32,431 nt of DNA from a virus. The stretch's first letter is position 1; each line of letters begins with the position of its first letter. Position numbers and translations under genes: made by a program. Where the stretch lies: the IMG/VR virus record IMGVR_UViG_3300031841_003636, positions 1 to 32,431 of that record; one strand, given 5' to 3'. The notes below the pieces were generated by a model. The model did not search any database. It worked only from the letters and a program-made list of their open reading frames with translations, and was not told the origin of the DNA. Below are positions 1 through 5,691 of this stretch, piece after piece.

Positions 1-329
1 TCACAGGCTTCTACACCTCTGTCTGTCTCTGTTTCGTTTTGGTGTATTGGCAATGTTACGCCAGTTACGTTCCAACCTGCACTTTTAAATAGGCTGGCTG
101 TTAAGGCACTATCAATACCACCACTCATTCCTAGCACAATATTATCTATATTATGCCCATCTCTATAATCTATTAGTTTTCTTACGAGCCCATCTTTAAG
201 TTGCTCTCTATTGTCTTCATATATGTTTATTCGTATCTGTTCATCTAACATATAATCGAACCAAGGGCTCAACTCTGGTGCAACACCATCTCTGGTATTA
301 AACTCTAATATCTTATTTTTAATTTCCAT
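1..329 (-). CDS. nadE: NAD+ synthetase, N-terminal part (3' end outside window)
   Basis: The visible first 109 residues begin MEIKNKILEFNTRDG and contain a PP-loop ATP-pyrophosphatase motif, GMSGGIDSALTA, followed by VTLPIHQNETETDRG. This arrangement fits NadE, which amidates nicotinic acid adenine dinucleotide to NAD+ using ATP. The gene runs off the left edge, so the rest of the active site cannot be checked. No Shine-Dalgarno sequence precedes the ATG; instead a late-promoter-like AATAAATA lies 5 bases upstream, so the message may be leaderless. NAD metabolism genes are known in large T4-like phages, for example KVP40. Other PP-loop enzymes such as QueC are possible but their motif context differs. 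Confidence 0.75.
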   Translation of the reverse strand, partial: MEIKNKILEFNTRDGVAPELSPWFDYMLDEQIRINIYEDNREQLKDGLVRKLIDYRDGHNIDNIVLGMSGGIDSALTASLFKSAGWNVTGVTLPIHQNETETDRGVEAC

Positions 330-334
330 ACTAC

Positions 335-342
335 TATTTATT
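335..342 (-). promoter_or_regulatory. late-type promoter AATAAATA, nadE
   Basis: On the minus strand AATAAATA is followed by five bases and then the nadE ATG. With T4 geometry (motif at -13 to -6) transcription would start on the A of the start codon at 329, giving a leaderless mRNA. The motif is the NATAAATA form described for T4-like marine phages. Confidence 0.6.
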
Positions 343-364
343 AACAACTGCTTTAACTATAATA

Positions 365-372
365 TATTTATG
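365..372 (-). promoter_or_regulatory. second late-type promoter CATAAATA upstream of nadE
   Basis: CATAAATA on the minus strand would start transcription near 359, giving a leader of about 30 bases to nadE. That leader has no recognisable ribosome binding site. It overlaps the region just downstream of the DUF3307 gene. Confidence 0.45.
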
Positions 373-377
373 AACCA

Positions 378-746
378 TTATAATGATAGATGTAAAATAA
401 GTACATAGGTCATTAAATGTAAAAACTGATCTGTTCCGTGTATCATCCAATAAGCCTGATCGTTTGGACCTAATTTTTTAGCCTTCCATAAATTACTTTT
501 AGTCCAATCAATATGGTAGTGTATTATAGCATCTAATAGTCCCATAGCAACTGACCAAAAGAAGCCAAAGCCAAACCACCATAGTAATGCAAATGTTAAA
601 AATCCATGAAACTCACTATGTGCCATTCCTTTCCAATGACCATAAGTACCTTTGTATTTCATCATCCAACTATATTGCATATAGTAGTCAGCAATCATGT
701 GTTTTGTTAAAAATCCTATAAAAAGGGGGAGGGCGTCGTGAAACAT
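378..746 (-). CDS. DUF3307-like integral membrane protein
   Basis: This 122-residue protein has several hydrophobic segments (about residues 4-20, 47-75 and 106-120) and the spaced polar motifs typical of DUF3307: HMIADYYMQ near the N-terminus, DAIIHYHIDW in the middle and DQFLHLMTY near the end. The conserved His and Asp residues inside membrane segments suggest metal or ligand handling in the membrane, but the family's role is not established. It lies 9 bases downstream of the GGCT-like gene and is probably co-transcribed with it. The family assignment rests on motif spacing only. Confidence 0.65.
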   Translation of the reverse strand: MFHDALPLFIGFLTKHMIADYYMQYSWMMKYKGTYGHWKGMAHSEFHGFLTFALLWWFGFGFFWSVAMGLLDAIIHYHIDWTKSNLWKAKKLGPNDQAYWMIHGTDQFLHLMTYVLILHLSL

Positions 747-755
747 AAGTTATCC

Positions 756-1250
756 TTAGTTTTGCCAGGTGGATGTATTCTCTTCTCTTTGTATGTTATC
801 TGATTCTAAACCTCGGTATTTTCCGTATTCCTCTTCTCCTAAGAAATACACCCAGGCTTTACCTTCACTGGTTTCTATTACTGTTCTAGTGTAAAAACTA
901 TGCTGACTTGCATTGCCAAAATTAGGCAATTTCCAGTCTACTTCCTCTTCATCTCTATCAAATCCTTCTATTCCATCAAGAGTAAAAAGAGCATCAGCAT
1001 CTACTGTCCAAACTTCACCAACAATAAAACTTTTTCCTTTTAGTAATCCAGGAAAAGCACCAAGGTCTAACATTTCGTAATCTGGGTATGAAGTTTTTGC
1101 TTTGCCTTTTGGCTCTACATTTAAGCCAAGATTATTTAAGCCTCTTATCTCACCACCAGTTTTTAAGGTGCCATAAACAAATACCTGACCACATTTTTCA
1201 ATGTCTGCAGAATATTTTTCTATATCTATTTCGTTAAAATAATTATCCAT
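756..1250 (-). CDS. gamma-glutamylcyclotransferase-like (AIG2/GGCT fold) protein
   Basis: The N-terminal FVYGTLKTGG (about residues 23-33) is the signature of the GGCT/AIG2 fold. It is followed by the family features GEVWTVD, LDGIEGFDR and a late aromatic strand ending AWVYFL. Known members cleave gamma-glutamyl peptides or gamma-glutamylamines to 5-oxoproline; the phage substrate is unknown. The length of 164 residues is normal for the fold. It overlaps the upstream 71-residue gene by 8 bases, so translation is probably coupled, and it likely shares the sigma70-type promoter at 1477-1504. Confidence 0.75.
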   Translation of the reverse strand: MDNYFNEIDIEKYSADIEKCGQVFVYGTLKTGGEIRGLNNLGLNVEPKGKAKTSYPDYEMLDLGAFPGLLKGKSFIVGEVWTVDADALFTLDGIEGFDRDEEEVDWKLPNFGNASQHSFYTRTVIETSEGKAWVYFLGEEEYGKYRGLESDNIQREENTSTWQN

Positions 1251-1458
1251 TTACTTTTTCTTCTAAGTCCTTTATTCTGGCACTCATTGTACTTAACAGT
1301 CTGCTAGTGTCAGCATCTAATACTTTTGCCTGACTAGCCACAGCCATTGCAGATAGTTCGTCAATCTTATCATTGAGCTCTGCAATAATTCTGTTTTTAT
1401 CATTTATAACATCCAGCAATTCTGCTTTAGTCATTTGTGTTGTACTTTTTACACTCAT
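1243..1458 (-). CDS. small coiled-coil protein, unknown function
   Basis: This 71-residue protein is not recognised. It is rich in heptad-like Leu/Ile and charged residues (for example KAELLDVINDKNRIIAEL and MSARIKDLEEKV), which predicts one or two coiled-coil helices with an Ala-rich central break. A ribosome binding site (GGAAAGG) stands about 10 bases before the ATG. A consensus promoter lies immediately upstream, so this is the first gene of a short operon that continues into the GGCT-like gene. Confidence 0.65.
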   Translation of the reverse strand: MSVKSTTQMTKAELLDVINDKNRIIAELNDKIDELSAMAVASQAKVLDADTSRLLSTMSARIKDLEEKVNG

Positions 1459-1476
1459 ATTCTTAACCTTTCCGTT

Positions 1477-1504
1477 ATTATACTATATTTAACCTATTTG
1501 TCAA
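1477..1504 (-). promoter_or_regulatory. sigma70-type promoter
   Basis: On the minus strand TTGACA (1504-1499) and TATAAT (1482-1477) are separated by 16 bases. The -35 box lies inside the last codons of the upstream 2OG oxygenase gene. It would drive the coiled-coil, GGCT-like and DUF3307 genes. Confidence 0.75.
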
Positions 1505-2147
1505 CTACTTTTATCCAATTTCCGAAAACAACCAGTGTTTTTCTTAATGTAAAGCCACTTTCTTTGCTTGGTGCATCAGCACTATGTGGAAAACTGCCGT
1601 CCATTAATATTATTCTGTTAGGCTTGTAATCTATTTTAGCAATTTGCCATTCGTCTACAAGTTCGTCACTAAATCCACGTTGTCCTTCTTCTATTGCGTC
1701 TTTTTTATATACCCTAAAACCACCTTCCCAATCGTCCTGCCATATTGGATTCATATGCCACATAATAGATAAGTTTTTTCTTCTGTAATTATCTTTATGT
1801 ATTGTGCCTTGTAATCCTGGTGTTTGTCCATTTATACCTGCGTAATCAAATTGCTCAAACTCAAAACCAAAGTCCTCACACATTTTATCTAGTATAGGAT
1901 CTACAATTTTAGAGTAAGTTCCTAATGGTTTTTTATGTTTGGCGTAAAAAGGATACATCCAGGTTATTTCAGTTGTACCAACATCTTCCCATGTAACATT
2001 GTTTGTAAAATTCCAATGCCCATTCTGATATACCAGTTTATTAAATTCTTCCCATAAATCTTCTGGGCACCAATTGTCTACAACGTGTATTGCATCTAAT
2101 GGAATAGTTTCTAATTTAAATGGTTTGTTATGATAAATTACTTGCAT
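1494..2147 (-). CDS. 2-oxoglutarate/Fe(II)-dependent oxygenase
   Basis: The 217-residue protein carries the Fe-binding facial triad of the 2OG-Fe(II) superfamily: H117 and D119 in TIHKDN, and H188 in SFPHSADAP. It is followed by R202 in LRKTLVVF, which should bind 2-oxoglutarate. It belongs to the type of small oxygenase common in T4-like marine phages, whose substrates are mostly unknown; protein or sugar hydroxylation are candidates. It overlaps the SGNH hydrolase gene by 10 bases at the end of the 4442-1494 operon. The requirement for Fe(II) links it loosely to the other iron genes of this window. Confidence 0.8.
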   Translation of the reverse strand: MQVIYHNKPFKLETIPLDAIHVVDNWCPEDLWEEFNKLVYQNGHWNFTNNVTWEDVGTTEITWMYPFYAKHKKPLGTYSKIVDPILDKMCEDFGFEFEQFDYAGINGQTPGLQGTIHKDNYRRKNLSIMWHMNPIWQDDWEGGFRVYKKDAIEEGQRGFSDELVDEWQIAKIDYKPNRIILMDGSFPHSADAPSKESGFTLRKTLVVFGNWIKVVDK

Positions 2148-2863
2148 TGTTCTAATTGTTCTATTATTTTTACAGATGCTATCTCATGTAATTGCCTATT
2201 GGCATGTCCTAGGTCGTTAAAATATTCTAAATTTAACATTTTATCATCTATTCTTGAAAGCCTTTGTACATCTTTCCAAAATAATTCTGAAAATCCTTTT
2301 CCACTCCATCTGGTTAAAGCCCTCCAATCTATTTTATTATGTACAGTACCTTGGGCATGAGTCATATGCTCTAAACTCCAGAAAGGATGTTTAACTAAAT
2401 TAGTCATTCTGTCTATCACAGGAGTTATGTTTGTATACTTTTCATCATTTACTTGATCTGGTAAACTCACATGACCTCCTATCATTAAAACTGGAATACC
2501 TAATAGTTGTAACCCGTCTAAGTTATTTAATGTGTATCTTTTACATTTGTTTTTATAAATTAGCTCAGTTAGTTTACCACGATTGATTGGGTCTTGTTCA
2601 AGTTCGTTTATAACATCTCTTCCAGGGTCTGTCCAAAAAACAATTACAGCATCGAACTCTGACATATTATATTCGTTTAATTTATCTAATTGGTATAAAT
2701 TACGACCACCGCTTATAGCAAAATTTACAATTTCCACATCTGGATATTTTTGATATAAAAAATGTGAAAGTCCTGGATGTGTTATAAGATTAGAATCTCC
2801 CACAAAAGACCATTCTCCGTGTGCCCAACTGTCTCCTAAAATTGCTAATCGTTTAGGTACCAT
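2138..2863 (-). CDS. SGNH/GDSL-like hydrolase
   Basis: This 241-residue protein starts with LAILGDSWAHG, the block I motif of SGNH hydrolases with the nucleophile at S12. A GGRN segment follows at about residue 52, and FNDLGHANRQLH near the C-terminus supplies the DxxH pair (D217 and H220). These enzymes remove acyl groups from sugars or lipids. No signal peptide is visible, so it probably acts in the cytoplasm or on the virion. Its ATG overlaps the stop of the TetR-like gene (TAATG), showing translational coupling. Confidence 0.75.
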   Translation of the reverse strand: MVPKRLAILGDSWAHGEWSFVGDSNLITHPGLSHFLYQKYPDVEIVNFAISGGRNLYQLDKLNEYNMSEFDAVIVFWTDPGRDVINELEQDPINRGKLTELIYKNKCKRYTLNNLDGLQLLGIPVLMIGGHVSLPDQVNDEKYTNITPVIDRMTNLVKHPFWSLEHMTHAQGTVHNKIDWRALTRWSGKGFSELFWKDVQRLSRIDDKMLNLEYFNDLGHANRQLHEIASVKIIEQLEQCK

Positions 2864-3402
2864 TATAGTATATTTCTGTTAATAAACTGCCAACTTTCTT
2901 CTACATAACTGCTAGGCTTTTCCTCAAACTCTGTGCGAATATATCTGTTTATGATGCCTTCAAATTGTATCATTATAAGCCTTGCTGTGTTTTTATTGTT
3001 TGTAAACAAAAAGAACTCCTGTTCAATTTGTGCTAGTAACATGTTTACTAGTGTTTTTATATTTTGCTCTGTGTGTAGCATGCCTTCTCTGTTTAGCATA
3101 CGACAAAATCCAGGATTGATATCCATATACATCACTAGAAACACAAATAAGTTCCTTACTCTTTCTGTAGGGTGAGTATATTTAAATTTTACTTCATTCG
3201 TTTTGTCCACAATCGTTTGCTCAATATGCCTAAACAGTTGTTCAAATATTTCTTGTTTGTTTTTAAAATGTTTGTACAATGCAGACTCTGTTATGTCACA
3301 CTTCTCTGCTAGTATTTTTGTTGTAACTGATTCCATATGAGGTTGCTGTAGTGTGTCTACCAGAGCTTCAAGTATCATTAACTTTCTGTTTACTGCTTTC
3401 AT
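2863..3402 (-). CDS. slmA: SlmA-like TetR-family DNA-binding protein
   Basis: The 179-residue protein resembles the nucleoid occlusion factor SlmA along its whole length. The N-terminal helix-turn-helix contains TTKILAEKCDITESALYKHF; a central block has NPGFCRMLNREGML (compare NPGLTRILTGHALM in E. coli) and the C-terminal block reads EGIINRYIRTEF followed by W-x-F-I (compare EGMLSRFVRSEF). SlmA binds palindromes in the chromosome and blocks FtsZ-ring formation over the nucleoid. By my alignment, several E. coli positions linked to FtsZ binding differ here (F65 to His, G97 to Met, R101 to Ile), while N102 is kept. It sits in an operon with membrane proteins; the start overlaps the upstream stop as ATGA. 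An ordinary TetR regulator remains possible. Confidence 0.7.
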   Translation of the reverse strand: MKAVNRKLMILEALVDTLQQPHMESVTTKILAEKCDITESALYKHFKNKQEIFEQLFRHIEQTIVDKTNEVKFKYTHPTERVRNLFVFLVMYMDINPGFCRMLNREGMLHTEQNIKTLVNMLLAQIEQEFFLFTNNKNTARLIMIQFEGIINRYIRTEFEEKPSSYVEESWQFINRNIL

Positions 3403-3593
3403 TTTACGTTAGACCAAAGTCTTTCATGTCCTATATATAATATAAATTTAAGCACCATGTCTACTACTACAACACCTAGTGCCGCCTTCATAGGCAAACC
3501 AAATGCCAATGCTATAACACCACTACATAGTGATGCTATCATTCTCCAAGTTATACTCTTGGCTACACTTCTCGATATTGTGTCTTTTGCCAT
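3399..3593 (-). CDS. DUF2061-like small membrane protein
   Basis: The 64 residues fit DUF2061: an N-terminal SVAKSITWRMIAS, a glycine-rich hydrophobic middle (about residues 19-52) with two membrane segments, and the conserved end YIGHERLWSNV. The family is widespread in proteobacteria, often as a stand-alone two-helix membrane protein, and its function is unknown. It overlaps the DUF6580-like gene by 31 bases and the SlmA-like gene by 4, so it is firmly inside the operon. Confidence 0.75.
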   Translation of the reverse strand: MAKDTISRSVAKSITWRMIASLCSGVIALAFGLPMKAALGVVVVDMVLKFILYIGHERLWSNVK

Positions 3594-4009
3594 AATAATT
3601 TTGTGGCATCATACAGTACCACAACTCCTAATCCACTTAAAAATAATCTCGCATCAAACAATAATGCTTCAGGACTAAAGGGTGGATACCATTGTCCTGT
3701 GTTTACCATAACATGCCACACTAACCAACTACTGCCTAATGAAATGTATTTGCTATCTAGTGTCCTACTAATAAAAGGTGCCAATGCTATTGCTGAATAA
3801 GTCATTAACATACTGTTATGAAATCCTATAATGGCATCTGATATAAACATTACTGCTAATGGAAATAAGAATGCCAAGTTGTTTTTAGTTAAGTATGGTG
3901 TAAGTACTGCTAAACCTAATAGTGGTTCACTATTAGCAGGTAGAGGAAGTAGTCTGCTTAATACCAGAGCACCAAATAATATTATACCTGCTTTAATCGT
4001 TTCGTTCAT
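3563..4009 (-). CDS. multi-pass membrane protein, DUF6580-like
   Basis: This 148-residue protein has about five hydrophobic segments. The order SRLLPLPANSEPLLGLAVL, then PLAVMFISDAIIGFHNSM, then an aromatic segment WHVMVNTGQWYPP matches my memory of the DUF6580 family, which resembles substrate-binding membrane subunits of vitamin transporters (ECF S components). No ATPase partner is visible, so transport is speculation. It overlaps the cytidylyltransferase gene by 17 bases and DUF2061 by 31 bases. Confidence 0.6.
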   Translation of the reverse strand: MNETIKAGIILFGALVLSRLLPLPANSEPLLGLAVLTPYLTKNNLAFLFPLAVMFISDAIIGFHNSMLMTYSAIALAPFISRTLDSKYISLGSSWLVWHVMVNTGQWYPPFSPEALLFDARLFLSGLGVVVLYDATKLLWQKTQYREV

Positions 4010-4442
4010 TTTCTATTTGGAAAACTCTTTTCCTTAAACTGGTACTACTAAAGGAATGGTCTCTACCGTTGTAGACCAATTTAATTCCTCTGTCCTTACA
4101 AATTTGTTTGCCTGTAAAGTCTTTACCTTTATATTCTTCTCCCATAACCTTTACGTTAATAGGTAATGTTAATAATAAATCTTCTAAGTCTGCCTCTGTA
4201 TTATAAATTACAATCTCATCTACATATTTGATTGCTGATAATTGTATCTGCCTCTCCACAATACTTTGTATTGGTGCGTTTTTATGATCTCTGTCTAGTG
4301 TAGGATCTACTTGTAACCCAACTATTAAATAGTCACAATGTCGTTTTGCTTCTTCCAGCATAACAACATGTCCTGCATGTAGCAGATCAAATGTGCTACA
4401 GGTAAATCCTATGTTGCCACAGTCTTTATAGTCTAGTTTCAT
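3993..4442 (-). CDS. glycerol-3-phosphate cytidylyltransferase-like nucleotidyltransferase
   Basis: The protein carries the cytidylyltransferase signature: GFTCSTFDLLHAGHVVML with the HxGH motif (residues 22-25) and a C-terminal HSFSSTSLRKRV that replaces the usual RTxGISTT. Such enzymes activate polyol or sugar phosphates with CTP (TagD, RfaE2 type). I chose the internal Met at 4442 because AAAGG lies 7 bases before it and because a 37-residue gene ends there with TAATG; an upstream ATG at 4472 would overlap that gene. The predicted length is 149 residues. It heads the overlapping set that includes the SlmA-like gene and fits a surface-sugar or lipid role. Confidence 0.8.
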   Translation of the reverse strand: MKLDYKDCGNIGFTCSTFDLLHAGHVVMLEEAKRHCDYLIVGLQVDPTLDRDHKNAPIQSIVERQIQLSAIKYVDEIVIYNTEADLEDLLLTLPINVKVMGEEYKGKDFTGKQICKDRGIKLVYNGRDHSFSSTSLRKRVFQIENERND

Positions 4443-4555
4443 TATATTGCCTTTGCTAATAAGTATATGCAAATAGCCATACTACAGAGTAAAAATAAAA
4501 ATACCCAACCAATATGAAACTTTTTCGTTATAAGTTTATTCCACCAATCCTTCAT
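4442..4555 (-). CDS. 37-residue single-pass membrane peptide
   Basis: A small ORF begins MKDWWNKLITKKFHIGW and continues into one hydrophobic helix of about 19 residues ending LLAKAI. Its stop shares a base with the ATG of the cytidylyltransferase (TAATG), and its start overlaps the upstream 66-residue gene by 20 bases. Aromatic and basic residues precede the membrane helix, so the N-terminus is probably cytoplasmic. No function can be assigned. Confidence 0.6.
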   Translation of the reverse strand: MKDWWNKLITKKFHIGWVFLFLLCSMAICIYLLAKAI

Positions 4556-4736
4556 GTTTTTCTCTTATAACAGGCCTTTTACTAGGTTGTAAATTACCAG
4601 CACTTGTTTCATGAGGTATATAATCTGTGTCAGCAATAATTTGTTTTAATTTTTTATTAAGTTTGTCACCGTAGTTCATTAGTTCATTTTCGTACGGAAC
4701 TTCTACTGTGATTGTTGCTCTAATTATTTTGTCCAT
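4536..4736 (-). CDS. hypothetical 66-residue protein
   Basis: The sequence is not recognised. It starts MDKIIRATITVEVPYENEL, suggesting a beta strand, followed by a helix (GDKLNKKLKQIIADTD) and a polar tail. It has no membrane segment or cysteine. Its ATG overlaps the stop of the 27-residue ORF (TAATG) and its 3' end overlaps the 37-residue membrane ORF, so it is part of the chain running down from the phosphoesterase gene. Confidence 0.55.
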   Translation of the reverse strand: MDKIIRATITVEVPYENELMNYGDKLNKKLKQIIADTDYIPHETSAGNLQPSKRPVIREKHEGLVE

Positions 4737-4819
4737 TAGTGTTTGGGTCTGTTATTTCTATCATTAAAATAAATGAATATAAGGAACATCATAACTAATG
4801 CAATTATTGTATAATCCAT
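4736..4819 (-). CDS. 27-residue membrane peptide
   Basis: A tiny ORF encodes MDYTIIALVMMFLIFIYF followed by NDRNNRPKH: one hydrophobic helix and a short charged tail. It starts one base after the phosphoesterase stop and its TAA overlaps the next ATG, which fits translational coupling. There is no clear ribosome binding site of its own. Such short membrane peptides are common in phage early regions. It could also be only a spacer. Confidence 0.45.
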   Translation of the reverse strand: MDYTIIALVMMFLIFIYFNDRNNRPKH

Positions 4820-4820
4820 A

Positions 4821-5570
4821 TTAATAACTAAAGTTTATAGTATCCTCAATTTCATTTGTGCTACTATTTACCACTATTCCAAACAAACTACCGCCCTTTC
4901 CGGCACCGCAATCAAGCCATACAGTAGTTCCACCCTGTTCGTTTGTGTAAACAAAAGGGTCTTGCTGGAAGTTATCAAAGTCTGGCTTCTCAGTTAAAGG
5001 TGCAGGATCATGTCCTACCACTAATGTAATATCTTTTGGTACTGCGTGTCTCCATTCATATGTTCTCGCAGGATAGTCTTGTCCGTTATGATAAAATGTT
5101 CGTTTATAATCTGCTTGTCCAAACATCATGTTGTCAGTCATCTTGCGTGTAATCTCTCCTGACTTTTCTGCCTGCCAAAAGTCCTGATGCATTCCACCAT
5201 GTGTTATATAAAATGTTTCGTTTAGTTTAATATAAGTTTCACAATGGTCCTCTACCATTACCCTAAAATCCAGAGCAAATTGCTTATCGCTCTCCATTTC
5301 GTTTAGTGTTTTTATATTGGGAGGACCTAGTATTACATTGGCGCCATCAAGAGCTCTGATTATTTTATGCTCATGGTTACCTTTTACAATACTTGCTTTG
5401 CCTGTTTTAAGAAGTTTAAGTAATTCGCTGACACATTTGGCACCGTCTTCCTTACCGTCTACAATATCGCCCACACTAATTAAATGTAGATCGTTCTTAT
5501 GTGCAAAGTCTATAGCCCTTTTCAATGGAACAAAATCTGCATGTACGTCGCCTATAATTAAGTGTGTCAT
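4821..5570 (-). CDS. calcineurin-like metallophosphoesterase
   Basis: The 249-residue protein has the full metallophosphoesterase motif series: GDVHAD at residues 7-12, SVGDIVDG near 32, KGNHEH near 63, THGGMH in the middle and VVGHDPAP in the C-terminal third. These residues bind two metal ions and hydrolyse phosphomonoesters or diesters. Similar proteins are annotated in many T4-like phages and resemble bacterial serine/threonine phosphatases and Ap4A hydrolases. The exact substrate cannot be told. A consensus sigma70-type promoter and an AGGTAGG site precede the start, so it is probably expressed early and leads the small-gene set below it. Confidence 0.8.
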   Translation of the reverse strand: MTHLIIGDVHADFVPLKRAIDFAHKNDLHLISVGDIVDGKEDGAKCVSELLKLLKTGKASIVKGNHEHKIIRALDGANVILGPPNIKTLNEMESDKQFALDFRVMVEDHCETYIKLNETFYITHGGMHQDFWQAEKSGEITRKMTDNMMFGQADYKRTFYHNGQDYPARTYEWRHAVPKDITLVVGHDPAPLTEKPDFDNFQQDPFVYTNEQGGTTVWLDCGAGKGGSLFGIVVNSSTNEIEDTINFSY

Positions 5571-5589
5571 AATCCTACCTATATGTTAT

Positions 5590-5617
5590 ATTATAGCAGA
5601 AATGCTTAAGATGTCAA
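5590..5617 (-). promoter_or_regulatory. sigma70-type promoter, phosphoesterase
   Basis: TTGACA (5617-5612) and TATAAT (5595-5590) on the minus strand are 16 bases apart, 20 bases before the metallophosphoesterase ATG. It stands back to back with the late-type promoter of the structural gene at 5692. Confidence 0.75.
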
Positions 5618-5649
5618 TGTTGTATATAACATCTGTATTTATAAAAAAA

Positions 5650-5657
5650 GATAAATA
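5650..5657 (+). promoter_or_regulatory. late-type promoter GATAAATA, structural genes
   Basis: GATAAATA on the plus strand would start transcription near 5663. This gives a 29-base leader that contains AGGGAG at 5680-5685, 6 bases before the ATG at 5692. It should drive both structural genes. Confidence 0.65.
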
Positions 5658-5691
5658 CATATTGTAAAACGTCATATCTAGGGAGATGTAC

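Noticed and set aside
3993-4472. Longer version of the cytidylyltransferase starting at 4472
   Set aside because: The ATG at 4442 has a ribosome binding site and a coupled upstream stop; the longer start would overlap the 37-residue ORF and adds no conserved sequence.
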